A stretch of DNA of 7,586 nt from Bacteroides sp. GTDB taxonomy: Bacteria; Bacteroidota; Bacteroidia; Bacteroidales; Bacteroidaceae. Every line of letters begins with the position of its first letter. Positions within the stretch are counted from its first letter, which is position 1. Position numbers and translations under genes: made by a program. Below, piece after piece: positions 1 to 6,526 of this stretch. The stretch covers positions 1,832 to 9,417 of the forward strand of contig JAUMWZ010000051.1 of assembly GCA_030529405.1 (NCBI GenBank), read 5' to 3'. The notes below the pieces were generated by a model. It ran no database searches. It was not told the DNA's origin and saw nothing but the letters and a program-made list of their open reading frames with translations.

Positions 1-5
1 ACATA

Positions 6-57
6 GCAAAGCGTTAATACTTTATATGTAAACTGTTAATGCTTTGCTTCTGTTTTA
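6..57 (+). terminator. Stem-loop, probable terminator of a gene left of the window
   Basis: Bases 6-19 pair with 34-47 to give a 14-bp stem (7 bp GCAAAGC/GCTTTGC at the base, then a G-T pair, TTAA/TTAA, another G-T pair and A-T) around a 14-base loop. A T-rich stretch (TTCTGTTTT) follows at 48-56. This fits an intrinsic terminator for a plus-strand gene that ends before the window. The T tract is interrupted, so it could instead be a leader hairpin upstream of folK. The pairing is seen directly; the function is inferred. Confidence 0.55.
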
Positions 58-93
58 TATATAGTCAGATTGCAAAGTAATATAAGATTAGAA

Positions 94-582
94 ATGTCAG
101 TAGCATACCTTTCTTTAGGAACAAATATAGGTAACAAGAAGAATAATATTCATACAGCTTTAAGCCTTCTTAATCAAGAGGTTGGCTCTGTTTCGAGAGC
201 ATCTGAGGTGGTAGAAACTGAACCTTGGGGCTTTAGTAGCAATAATTCTTTTCTTAATTGTGCGGTTAAAGTGGAAACAACGCTCTCGCCAAAAGAACTG
301 TTATGTGCCACTCAGAAAATAGAACGAGATATGGGAAGAGAACATAAATCTGTGGGTGGAGCATATAAAGATAGGATTATTGATATAGATATTCTTTTAT
401 ATGATAGTAGTGTGCTTGAGGTTAAAGAGTCAGGTAATGTGACACTTAGTATACCTCATAAGCTGATGCATGAAAGAGAATTTGTGTTGAAACCATTGTC
501 TGATATAGCCTCGGAAGTGGTGCACCCTGTGCTTAATAAAACTATAAGCAACCTATATAGAGATTTGCTTGCACAACAATAG
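94..582 (+). CDS. folK: 2-amino-4-hydroxy-6-hydroxymethyldihydropteridine pyrophosphokinase (HPPK)
   Basis: HPPK transfers pyrophosphate from ATP to 6-hydroxymethyl-7,8-dihydropterin, the step before dihydropteroate synthase in cytoplasmic folate synthesis. The 162-residue product matches the family's usual length of about 160 as a single-domain enzyme. It opens with the typical strand YLSLGTNIG (5-13). ETEPWG (41-46) and NCAV (55-58) line the pterin pocket. YKDRIIDIDILLY (91-103) carries the conserved Arg94 and the two Mg-binding aspartates Asp97 and Asp99. The end has the usual PHKLMHEREFVLKPL (121-135). An in-frame TTG at 70 would add eight residues that the family does not have, so the ATG at 94 is preferred. 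No Shine-Dalgarno is visible, only A-rich sequence before the start. No trace of a fused folB or folP domain is seen. A terminator-like hairpin follows, so it appears to end its transcript. Confidence 0.95.
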   Translation: MSVAYLSLGTNIGNKKNNIHTALSLLNQEVGSVSRASEVVETEPWGFSSNNSFLNCAVKVETTLSPKELLCATQKIERDMGREHKSVGGAYKDRIIDIDILLYDSSVLEVKESGNVTLSIPHKLMHEREFVLKPLSDIASEVVHPVLNKTISNLYRDLLAQQ

Positions 583-594
583 AATTCAGATTGT

Positions 595-627
595 GCAGAA
601 AGAAACATATATTCTTCTGCCTTTTTT
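595..627 (+). terminator. Probable intrinsic terminator after folK
   Basis: GCAGAA (595-600) pairs with TTCTGC (615-620), with weaker extension inward, and is followed directly by CTTTTTT (621-627). It lies 12 bases past the folK stop codon. The stem is short (6 bp), so efficiency may be modest. Confidence 0.6.
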
Positions 628-640
628 GAACAAAAACGTT

Positions 641-648
641 TACTTTTG
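641..648 (+). promoter_or_regulatory. Candidate -7 promoter element for the rubredoxin gene
   Basis: TACTTTTG is a full match to the Bacteroides-type -7 consensus TAnnTTTG and lies just after the folK terminator. It predicts a start of transcription near 655 and a leader of about 40 bases. No TTG at the expected 19-20 base spacing upstream was found (TTTG at 625-628 is too close), so this rests on the -7 element and position alone. Confidence 0.45.
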
Positions 649-694
649 TGTTTAGTGTTAGGAATAATAATTATAACAAACAACAATTTTAATT

Positions 695-859
695 ATGAAG
701 AAGTATATTTGCGTAGTATGTGACTATGTTTATGACCCAGAGTTGGGCGATCCAGATAGCGGAATTGAGCCAGGAACAGCTTTTGAAGATATTCCAGATG
801 ATTGGGTTTGTCCACTTTGTGGAGTAGGTAAGGAAGACTTCGAACCATACGAAGGATAA
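695..859 (+). CDS. Rubredoxin
   Basis: A 54-residue electron carrier holding one iron atom bound by four cysteines. Translated from ATG 695 to TAA 857-859 it begins [18 protein letters not shown]. The two iron-binding knuckles are C6-x-x-C9 (CVVC) and C39-x-x-C42 (CPLCG). The length, the aromatic core (Tyr4, Tyr11, Tyr13, Trp37, Phe49), the GD-P--G-I-PGT segment (18-28) and the DW-CP-CG motif (36-43) are those of classic small anaerobe rubredoxins. In such organisms rubredoxin passes electrons to rubrerythrin, superoxide reductase or flavo-diiron oxygen reductases; none of these is in the window, so its partner is unknown. Terminator-like hairpins lie on both sides and a -7 element lies upstream, so it is probably transcribed alone. 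There is no Shine-Dalgarno. Identification is very secure despite the small size. Confidence 0.96.
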   Translation: MKKYICVVCDYVYDPELGDPDSGIEPGTAFEDIPDDWVCPLCGVGKEDFEPYEG

Positions 860-880
860 TTACTTGTAGATTGATAGCAC

Positions 881-919
881 AAGCTACTTATTTGAGTTAA
901 ATCTTATAAGTAGCTTTTT
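881..919 (+). terminator. Intrinsic terminator after the rubredoxin gene
   Basis: AAGCTACTTAT (881-891) and ATAAGTAGCTT (906-916) form a perfect 11-bp stem with a 14-base loop. A run of five T (915-919) closes and follows the stem. It lies 21 bases past the rubredoxin stop codon. Confidence 0.85.
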
Positions 920-938
920 CTGTATAAGGCATTACAGG

Positions 939-970
939 TTTTGTGCTTTTATAATATAATACTTACTTTG
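939..970 (+). promoter_or_regulatory. Candidate promoter for the DUF3267 gene
   Basis: TTTTG (939-943) as the -33 element is separated by 19 bases from TTACTTTG (963-970). The latter matches five of the six fixed bases of TAnnTTTG. This is the Bacteroides-type spacing. The transcript would start near 977, leaving only about ten leader bases before the ATG at 988. Confidence 0.6.
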
Positions 971-987
971 TAATATATCTGTGTCAG

Positions 988-1551
988 ATGGAGAAATACT
1001 TAGACGATAAAGAATATATAAAGGAAAAGAAAACGGTAAGCTTGGTAAAGGCTAACTTGTTTTCGCTTGCTTTACTGCCTTTGTTTGGATTGCTTTATTA
1101 TGTTCCTTTCTTTATTATGTGGGATTTCGAAGGCGTGGCATTTGGAAACCTAGATATGTTCTGTTTTATTCTTATATTTATTGGTGGCATAGTTGTGCAT
1201 GAACTAATTCATGGCATAACTTGGGCACTCTTTGCAAAGAATGGTTTTAGGTCGATTAAGTTTGGGGTTCTATGGAAGATGCTTACTCCTTATTGTCATT
1301 GTAAAGAACCACTTAGATTAAGACATTATATATTAGGTGGACTAAGTCCACTTATTTTTGTTGGTGTAATACCAGCCTTAGTAGGTATTATCATTGGTAA
1401 TTTTTACTTGATGAACTTTGGATTTTTGTTTTCTGCTGCAGCGGCAGGTGATATAATGATTGTGCTTGCACTTTGGAATGAAGATAAAGATACTTTTGTG
1501 CAAGACCACCCATCGGAAGCAGGCTGCTATGTTTATCGTAAGAGAAAGTAA
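988..1551 (+). CDS. DUF3267 family membrane protein, putative zinc metallopeptidase
   Basis: A 187-residue predicted integral membrane protein of the DUF3267 (putative zincin peptidase) type. Hydrophobic segments lie at about 24-44, 56-72, 115-137 and 139-162. The second segment runs into HELIHG (71-76), an HExxH motif with His71, Glu72 and His75 as candidate zinc ligands and general base. The family signature continues with TPYCHCKEPL (100-109), RHY-LGGLSPL (112-122), the AAGD motif with Asp155 in the last membrane segment, a possible third ligand, and DHPSEAGC (173-180). The arrangement recalls intramembrane site-2-type proteases, but the family's substrate is not established. Flanking terminators and an upstream promoter suggest a single-gene unit, so the neighbours do not reveal its role. 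Family assignment is strong; protease activity is inferred. Confidence 0.87.
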   Translation: MEKYLDDKEYIKEKKTVSLVKANLFSLALLPLFGLLYYVPFFIMWDFEGVAFGNLDMFCFILIFIGGIVVHELIHGITWALFAKNGFRSIKFGVLWKMLTPYCHCKEPLRLRHYILGGLSPLIFVGVIPALVGIIIGNFYLMNFGFLFSAAAAGDIMIVLALWNEDKDTFVQDHPSEAGCYVYRKRK

Positions 1552-1653
1552 TAGCAGATGTTAGATATAGATTATTTGCATACAAGGAATATATAATCAC
1601 TCTATTATGTGTGTGGTATTCAACAAAATAATATACTGTTTAGCAAGACAGCT

Positions 1654-1695
1654 ATAACAAAAAAGGCATAGAATATTCTATGCCTTTTTTGTTAT
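1654..1695. terminator. 42-bp perfect palindrome, bidirectional terminator
   Basis: The sequence is its own reverse complement over all 42 bases, centred between 1674 and 1675, with core GGCATAGAATATTCTATGCC flanked by AAAAAA on the left and TTTTTT on the right. Read from either strand it gives a GC-based stem followed by a T run. It lies between two convergent genes, 102 bases past the DUF3267 stop codon and 28 bases past the fumarase stop codon, as expected for a shared terminator. Confidence 0.92.
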
Positions 1696-1723
1696 TATAA
1701 GCTTTGACTGATGTCAAACAGAA

Positions 1724-3349
1724 TTATCTTTTGTTTATCTGCTTAAAGAAGTCGTTTCCTTTGTTGTCTACCAAGATGAAAGCAGGGAAATTTTCAACCT
1801 CAATCTTCCATATTGCTTCCATTCCGAGTTCAGGGTATTCCACACACTCAATCTTCTTTATGTTGTTTTGTGCAAGGATAGCCGCTGGACCACCTATTGA
1901 GCCAAGATAGAAACCGCCATACTTTTGACAAGCATCTGTTACTTGTTGGCTTCTGTTTCCCTTAGCGAGCATAATCATACTGCCTCCCTTGCTTTGGAAA
2001 AGGTCTACATACGAGTCCATACGTCCTGCTGTTGTAGGTCCCATACTTCCACAAGCCATTCCCTTAGGGGTTTTAGCTGGTCCCGCATAATATATAGGGT
2101 GGTCTTTCATATATTGAGGCATATCTTCTCCTCTGTCCAATCTCTCTTTCAATTTAGCGTGTGCTATGTCTCTACCCACTATTATTGTACCATTGAGAGA
2201 TAGACGAGTGGCAACTGGATACTTAGAAAGTTCGTCAAGAATTTCTTTCATAGGTCTGTTTAAGTCAATCTTAACTACATCTCCTTCTCCTGCATTTCTC
2301 ATCTCTTGTGGTATCAATTCTGCTGGGTGTGCATCAAGTTTCTCAATCCAAATACCATCTTTGTTAATCTTACACTTAATGTTTCTGTCTGCAGAACAAG
2401 ACACTCCAAGTCCAACAGGGCAAGATGCACCATGACGTGGTAAACGTATTATTCTCACATCGTGAGCCAAGTATTTGCCACCAAACTGTGCTCCAAGTCC
2501 AATCTTATGAGCAGCTTCAAGCACTTGCTTCTCAAGTTCAATGTCTCTGAATGCACGTCCGTGTTCGTTTCCTGTTGTTGGCAGATTGTCGTAAAATCTT
2601 GTTGATGCCAATTTAACTGTAAGTAGATTCTTTTCTGCAGATGTTCCTCCGATAACGAAAGCTATATGGTATGGAGGGCAAGCAGCAGTACCAAGAGATT
2701 TGATTTTCTCTACCAAGAAAGGAACTAGGGTTGCAGGATTAAGTATTGCCTTTGTTTCTTGATATAAGTATGTTTTGTTTGCCGAGCCACCACCTTTTGT
2801 AACGCAAAGGAACTCATATTCCATTCCCTCAGTAGCTTCTATGTCTATCTGTGCAGGAAGGTTACACTTAGTATTGACCTCATCGTACATGTTGAGAGGT
2901 GCATTTTGAGAGTATCTAAGATTTTCCTCTGTATATGTTTTGAATACTCCTAACGACAAGGCTTCTTCATCGCAATATCCAGTCCATACTTGTTGTCCCT
3001 TCTCGCCGTGTATGATTGCTGTTCCTGTGTCTTGACAGAAAGGCAAAACTCCCTTTGACGCAACTTCTGCATTACGTAGGAATGTAAGTGCAACATATTT
3101 ATCGTTTTCGCTAGCTTCAGGGTCTGAAAGAATCTTTGCTACTTGTTCGTTGTGCGAACGTCTAAGCATAAATGACACATCTTTGAATGCTGCGTTTGCC
3201 ATAGCTGTAAGCCCTTCTTTCTCTATCTTTAGGATAGGTGTGCCTTCAAACGAGCTAACAGAAACATAATCTTTAGTCAGAAGATAGTACTCAGTAGTAT
3301 CTTTACCTTTCTCAAACATTGGTTGATACTTAAATTCTGGTGTTGCCAT
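1724..3349 (-). CDS. fumA: Class I (iron-sulfur) fumarate hydratase, FumA/FumB type
   Basis: Catalyses reversible hydration of fumarate to malate in the TCA cycle; in anaerobic Bacteroidales this mostly serves the reductive branch towards succinate. The 541-residue protein aligns by eye along nearly its whole length with E. coli FumA (548 residues). The three [4Fe-4S] ligands are in place: Cys105 (PFCQDTG), Cys224 (AACPPYH) and Cys318 (VSCSADRN), the same numbers as in FumA. KGGGSANK (185-192) and GGTSAEK (234-240, with Thr236) are active-site segments. The C-terminal domain has [15 protein letters not shown] (385-399), [11 protein letters not shown] (420-430) and GSIGGPAA (483-490). The last residues are slightly shorter than in FumA and lack its cysteine-containing tail. 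It starts 31 bases after hflX with no promoter between, so it is probably co-transcribed. Cluster enzymes of this type are damaged by oxygen and superoxide. Confidence 0.97.
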   Translation of the reverse strand: MATPEFKYQPMFEKGKDTTEYYLLTKDYVSVSSFEGTPILKIEKEGLTAMANAAFKDVSFMLRRSHNEQVAKILSDPEASENDKYVALTFLRNAEVASKGVLPFCQDTGTAIIHGEKGQQVWTGYCDEEALSLGVFKTYTEENLRYSQNAPLNMYDEVNTKCNLPAQIDIEATEGMEYEFLCVTKGGGSANKTYLYQETKAILNPATLVPFLVEKIKSLGTAACPPYHIAFVIGGTSAEKNLLTVKLASTRFYDNLPTTGNEHGRAFRDIELEKQVLEAAHKIGLGAQFGGKYLAHDVRIIRLPRHGASCPVGLGVSCSADRNIKCKINKDGIWIEKLDAHPAELIPQEMRNAGEGDVVKIDLNRPMKEILDELSKYPVATRLSLNGTIIVGRDIAHAKLKERLDRGEDMPQYMKDHPIYYAGPAKTPKGMACGSMGPTTAGRMDSYVDLFQSKGGSMIMLAKGNRSQQVTDACQKYGGFYLGSIGGPAAILAQNNIKKIECVEYPELGMEAIWKIEVENFPAFILVDNKGNDFFKQINKR

Positions 3350-3380
3350 AAGTATATATTTTATTACGTGAATATTTATT

Positions 3381-4643
3381 CTATTCGTTTACGTCCTCAT
3401 ACACGTCATATAAGAAGTCATTGTAAGGATATTTCTGCACGTGTAACTCCTTAATCTTGTCGTATATCTTTCTCTTCATCTCTTCCACGTTAGTACGCTC
3501 TTTTGCCGATATAAACATACAGTCGTTGTTCATCTTAGCCATCCATGTCTTCATCAATTCTTCCAGACTTATATTTTCTTTTTTCATCGGTGTGAGGTCG
3601 TCCTCTGCTTTCTCTACATACGTGTATGCATCTATTTTGTTGAAGATAATCATTGACGGCTTATCTCCGCTGTTAATGTCGGCAAGTGTTTTATTTACCA
3701 CCTCTATTTGCTCGTCAAATCCGCTGTGAGATATGTCTACAACGTGTATAAGCAGGTCTGCTTCTCTAACCTCGTCAAGTGTAGATTTGAACGAATCTAC
3801 CAAGTCAGTAGGCAGTTTTCGTATAAACCCTACCGTGTCAGAAAGCAAGAATGGGAGGTTGTCTATTATCACTTTTCTCACAGTTGTGTCTAATGTAGCA
3901 AACAGTTTGTTTTCTGCAAACACTTCGCTCTTAGACAGCATATTCATTATCGTAGATTTGCCCACGTTGGTATATCCCACCAATGCGGCACGTATCATTC
4001 TTCCTCTGTTTTTGCGTTGAGTAGCCTTTTGTTTGTCAATCTCTGCAAGTCTTTCTTTCAGCAAAGACATACGACCTAAGATGATACGTTTGTCCATTTC
4101 AAGCTGAGTTTCACCTGGTCCACGAAGTCCAACAGAACCGCCTTTACCGCTACCACTTCCGCTACCTCCACCTTGACGTTCCAAGTGCGTCCATAAGCGT
4201 TGTAGGCGTGGCAACATATATTTATATTGCGCAAGTTCCACTTGTGTCTTTGCACTTGCTGTTTGCGCTCTCATAGCAAATATGTCTAATATTAGAGACG
4301 TACGGTCAAGAATTTTTATTTTGAGTTCAGCCTCAATATTTCTTATTTGTTTGGCAGAAAGTTCATCGTCAAATATAACCATTCCCACTTCTCTTTCTTC
4401 TTCCGCCTCAGCCTCTATATATTGCTTAATTTCTTCCAGCTTACCTTTGCCCACATAGGTTACGGAGTGTGCGGCAGGTAGCTTTTGTGTGAAACGTTTC
4501 ACAACTACTGCTCCCGCTGTTTCTGCTAGAAATTCCAACTCATCAAGATATTCTATTGTCTTTCTTTCGTCTTGGTTTTGCGTTATAAGTCCCACCAATA
4601 CGGCAGTTTCAACCTTTGCTTGCGATATTACAAAATCTTTCAT
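3381..4643 (-). CDS. hflX: GTPase HflX, ribosome-splitting factor
   Basis: A cytoplasmic GTPase that binds the large ribosomal subunit and splits stalled ribosomes in studied bacteria. In the 420-residue protein, the N-terminal HflX domain includes [11 protein letters not shown] (62-72) and [14 protein letters not shown] (113-126). A helical linker has the signature [14 protein letters not shown] (173-186). The G domain has G1 GYTNVGKS (223-230), G2 FATLDTT (248-254), G3 DTVGF (269-273), G4 NKID (335-338) and G5 SAK (379-381), all intact. A Gly/Ser-rich stretch [12 protein letters not shown] (158-169) precedes the GPGETQ motif. The next Met is at residue 88, inside the domain, so the start is secure. 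AAAGGAG lies 15 bases before the ATG (4659-4665), too far to be a normal Shine-Dalgarno. A promoter candidate lies about 110 bases upstream and the fumarase gene follows closely. Confidence 0.97.
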   Translation of the reverse strand: MKDFVISQAKVETAVLVGLITQNQDERKTIEYLDELEFLAETAGAVVVKRFTQKLPAAHSVTYVGKGKLEEIKQYIEAEAEEEREVGMVIFDDELSAKQIRNIEAELKIKILDRTSLILDIFAMRAQTASAKTQVELAQYKYMLPRLQRLWTHLERQGGGSGSGSGKGGSVGLRGPGETQLEMDKRIILGRMSLLKERLAEIDKQKATQRKNRGRMIRAALVGYTNVGKSTIMNMLSKSEVFAENKLFATLDTTVRKVIIDNLPFLLSDTVGFIRKLPTDLVDSFKSTLDEVREADLLIHVVDISHSGFDEQIEVVNKTLADINSGDKPSMIIFNKIDAYTYVEKAEDDLTPMKKENISLEELMKTWMAKMNNDCMFISAKERTNVEEMKRKIYDKIKELHVQKYPYNDFLYDVYEDVNE

Positions 4644-4670
4644 CTAATATTTTTTGTTCTCCTTTGTTTT

Positions 4671-4702
4671 CACATCCTATGCTATTCCACTTATAAGATG
4701 TG
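4671..4702 (-). repeat. Stem-loop in the hflX leader
   Basis: On the minus strand CACATCTTAT (4702-4693) pairs with ATAGGATGTG (4680-4671) to give a 10-bp stem with one G-U pair and a 12-base loop. It lies inside the predicted hflX leader, 27 bases before the ATG. It is followed by A-rich sequence and not a T run, so it is not an intrinsic terminator for this strand. Function is unknown. Confidence 0.5.
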
Positions 4703-4754
4703 TTTGCTCAACTTCTAAATCATATATAGCCTTAAACTTAGCCATATACAGTTG

Positions 4755-4785
4755 CAAAGATAGTTTTTTATGTTGCAATGGGCAA
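4755..4785 (-). promoter_or_regulatory. Candidate promoter for hflX-fumA
   Basis: On the minus strand TATCTTTG (4762-4755) is a full match to TAnnTTTG, and TTG (4785-4783) stands 20 bases upstream of it. The transcript would start near 4748, giving a leader of about 105 bases before the hflX ATG. Confidence 0.6.
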
Positions 4786-4807
4786 TAAATAACTTTCTCT
4801 TTATTGC
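4782..4807. repeat. 8-bp inverted repeat in the GH3-hflX gap
   Basis: GCAATAAA (4782-4789) and TTTATTGC (4800-4807) are perfect inverted copies around a 10-base spacer. The repeat covers the predicted -33 element of the hflX promoter. No T run follows on the minus strand, so it is a poor terminator for the GH3 gene; it could be a protein-binding site. The rest of the 242-base gap shows no gene. Confidence 0.4.
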
Positions 4808-4885
4808 TTGTGTATGTTGTGTTTAATCGTCTTTGACTACTTGAAAACAAACTATCTCTTACGGATAACTCAACACGACTATGTT

Positions 4886-6391
4886 TCAGTTCATTTGTAT
4901 AAGGTCTTCTATATGCTCTCTGTTGTTGCTAAGTCGTGGCACCTTGTTTTGTCCGCCCAGCTTACCACGTTTAGCCAACCAGTCATGAAACAAATCTTTT
5001 CTTGCCACAATCAGTTCTAGTTGCTCTAAAGCAATGCTTTTGTGTCGCTTAGCCTCATAGTCAGAGTTTACTTCTTGCAGTGTGTTGTCAAGTATCTTTG
5101 CAAACTTGCTAACATCGTCTGGCATTACACTAAACTCTATGAGCCATTGATGTCTGCCCTTACCCTCTGTATCCATAAACACTGGTGCAGCAGTATATTC
5201 ATTCACTTGCGCCCCCGTCTCTCTGCAAGCCTTTGCAAGTCCTCTCTCTGCGTTGTCTATGATTATTTCCTCACCGAAAGCATTGATAAAGTGCTTTGTT
5301 CTGCCCGTAATCACAAATTTGTATGGCTTTTTGCTTGTAAATCTTACCGTGTCTCCTATCATATACCTCCATAGTCCTGATGAAGTGCTTATCAGCATAG
5401 CATAATTTTTGTTTAGCTCAACCTCTTCCAAACAATATGCTTTAGGCTTTTCTTTGCCCACTTCTTCCATAGGCACAAACTCATAAAACACATCATAGTC
5501 AATCATCAGCGTCATTGCAGGGTCTGATAAGTCCGTTTGTGTGCCGAAGTAACCTTCTGATGCGTTGTAAGTTTCTACATAGTGCATCTTTTCGCTAAGT
5601 ATAATCTGCTTATACTGTTCTCTGTATGGGGTAAAGGCAACACCACCGTGGAAGAACACTTCCAAGTTTGGCCAGACTTGCTCTAACGATGTCACTCCCT
5701 TGCGCTCCATTACGTTTTTTATCACAACAAGCATCCACGAAGGCACACCCGACAGATTTGTTACGTTGGCGTTTATCGTTCCGTCCACAATCTTTTTAAT
5801 CTTCTCCTCCCATTCGCTCATCAGTGCCACCTCTTTGCTCGGCACTCTCAAGTACTCCACAAACGGATTTACGTTCTCAATGAGTATAGCAGAAAGGTCG
5901 CCCACTATGCTGTTTTTTATGTTTAAGTTTGGACTGTGGCTACCACCAAGTATAAGGCCCTTGCCCGAAAAAAAGTTACTGTTTGGATTTATAGCAAGAT
6001 AAGACGCCACAGCATCTTTACCACCCTTGTAGTGTATGTTGTGCAACGCCTCTTTCGTCACAGGTATGAACTTGCTCTTATCGCTTGTTGTTCCCGAAGA
6101 CTTAGCATACCATTTGCAAGTGCCGTTCCACAAAATGTTTGCCTCTCCTTGCATCATGCGCTCAACGTATGGTTTTACTTCCTCGTAAGTCTGCACGGGC
6201 ACATTGTTTCTAAAATCTTCGTATGTCTTTATATTTGAATATCCGTATTTCTTTCCCCATTCCGTGTTCTTGGCTCTGCTAACAAGGCTCATCAATGTTT
6301 GTTGTTGCATCTGCTCAGAATGTGTGGCATATTTCTCAATAGTCTTTGCACGTCCTGCAAAGAACGGAGCTATAATCTTCGTTATGTTCAT
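4886..6391 (-). CDS. GH3 family acyl-adenylating enzyme (auxin-responsive GH3-like protein)
   Basis: A 501-residue member of the GH3 branch of the ANL adenylating superfamily. Plant members join amino acids to jasmonate or auxin through an acyl-AMP intermediate; the substrate of bacterial members is not known. Visible motifs are the ATP-binding loop SSGTTSDKSKFIP (98-110), the adenine-binding motif YNASEGYFG (275-283), and YMIGDTVRF (343-351) with the ribose-binding aspartate Asp347. The hinge region is ITGRTKHFINAFGEE (361-375). The C-terminal domain ends with GKLGGQNKVPRL (477-488), where Lys483 is a candidate catalytic lysine. No signal peptide or membrane segment is seen. The ATG at 6391 gives the usual N-terminus, with a weak AGGA five to six bases upstream. 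It diverges from pfkA and lies 242 bases upstream of hflX, with no clear terminator between. Family is secure; any specific reaction is not. Confidence 0.92.
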   Translation of the reverse strand: MNITKIIAPFFAGRAKTIEKYATHSEQMQQQTLMSLVSRAKNTEWGKKYGYSNIKTYEDFRNNVPVQTYEEVKPYVERMMQGEANILWNGTCKWYAKSSGTTSDKSKFIPVTKEALHNIHYKGGKDAVASYLAINPNSNFFSGKGLILGGSHSPNLNIKNSIVGDLSAILIENVNPFVEYLRVPSKEVALMSEWEEKIKKIVDGTINANVTNLSGVPSWMLVVIKNVMERKGVTSLEQVWPNLEVFFHGGVAFTPYREQYKQIILSEKMHYVETYNASEGYFGTQTDLSDPAMTLMIDYDVFYEFVPMEEVGKEKPKAYCLEEVELNKNYAMLISTSSGLWRYMIGDTVRFTSKKPYKFVITGRTKHFINAFGEEIIIDNAERGLAKACRETGAQVNEYTAAPVFMDTEGKGRHQWLIEFSVMPDDVSKFAKILDNTLQEVNSDYEAKRHKSIALEQLELIVARKDLFHDWLAKRGKLGGQNKVPRLSNNREHIEDLIQMN

Positions 6392-6417
6392 AATTATCCT
6401 ATTGTGATATCAGATGG

Positions 6418-6425
6418 CAAAAGTA
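6418..6425 (-). promoter_or_regulatory. Candidate -7 promoter element for the GH3 gene
   Basis: On the minus strand TACTTTTG (6425-6418) fully matches TAnnTTTG and lies 26 bases upstream of the GH3 start codon, giving a leader of about 20 bases. No TTG stands at the expected distance; only CTTTT (6450-6446) is near. The same octamer precedes the rubredoxin gene. Confidence 0.45.
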
Positions 6426-6433
6426 TTATATTT

Positions 6434-6452
6434 ATCTTTTTTTATAAAAGAT
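6434..6452. repeat. AT-rich inverted repeat between the divergent promoters
   Basis: ATCTTTT (6434-6440) and AAAAGAT (6446-6452) are perfect inverted copies around a 5-base spacer. The site lies immediately upstream of the GH3 -7 element and between the two divergent genes. Such AT-rich symmetry can arise by chance. Confidence 0.3.
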
Positions 6453-6477
6453 GCGGTGCAAATAATAGATATAAATA

Positions 6478-6511
6478 ACGACTTTTGTGTCATTATTAGT
6501 ATTTAAGTCGT
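6478..6511. repeat. 7-bp inverted repeat spanning the pfkA promoter and leader
   Basis: ACGACTT (6478-6484) and AAGTCGT (6505-6511) are perfect inverted copies separated by 20 bases. The left arm overlaps the candidate -7 element and the right arm ends 15 bases before the pfkA start codon. It could be an operator for a dimeric regulator or a leader hairpin; neither is shown. Confidence 0.4.
6480..6487 (+). promoter_or_regulatory. Candidate -7 promoter element for pfkA
   Basis: GACTTTTG matches five of the six fixed bases of TAnnTTTG and lies 39 bases upstream of the pfkA ATG, predicting a leader of about 30 bases. No convincing -33 TTG is seen about 19 bases upstream, so support is limited. 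Confidence 0.35.
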
Positions 6512-6526
6512 AAAAACAACTGCATT

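Noticed and set aside
43..72. Possible folK promoter (TTTG at 43-46 with TCAGATTG at 65-72)
   Set aside because: The -7 part matches only four of six fixed bases and the TTTG lies in the stem of the 6-47 hairpin, so the support is too weak to list.
70..93. Upstream in-frame TTG start for folK adding eight residues
   Set aside because: HPPK proteins begin right before the YLSLG strand, which fits the ATG at 94; the extra residues have no family counterpart.
456..686. 76-codon minus-strand frame across the folK end and its terminator
   Set aside because: It overlaps the folK coding end and a terminator hairpin, and the translation has no recognisable feature.
1552..1653. Possible small gene or RNA in the gap after DUF3267
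   Set aside because: Only a 12-codon frame is present and no structure beyond the adjacent palindrome was seen.
1925..2435. Plus-strand open frames of about 90 codons opposite the fumarase gene
   Set aside because: They are antisense to a well-conserved gene, show no recognisable family and have serine- and cysteine-rich shadow composition.
3457..4020. Plus-strand open frames opposite hflX
   Set aside because: They lie antisense to conserved GTPase motifs and have no recognisable domains or plausible starts.
5042..6407. Plus-strand open frames of 67-110 codons opposite the GH3 gene
   Set aside because: They are antisense shadows of a conserved gene without independent coding signals.
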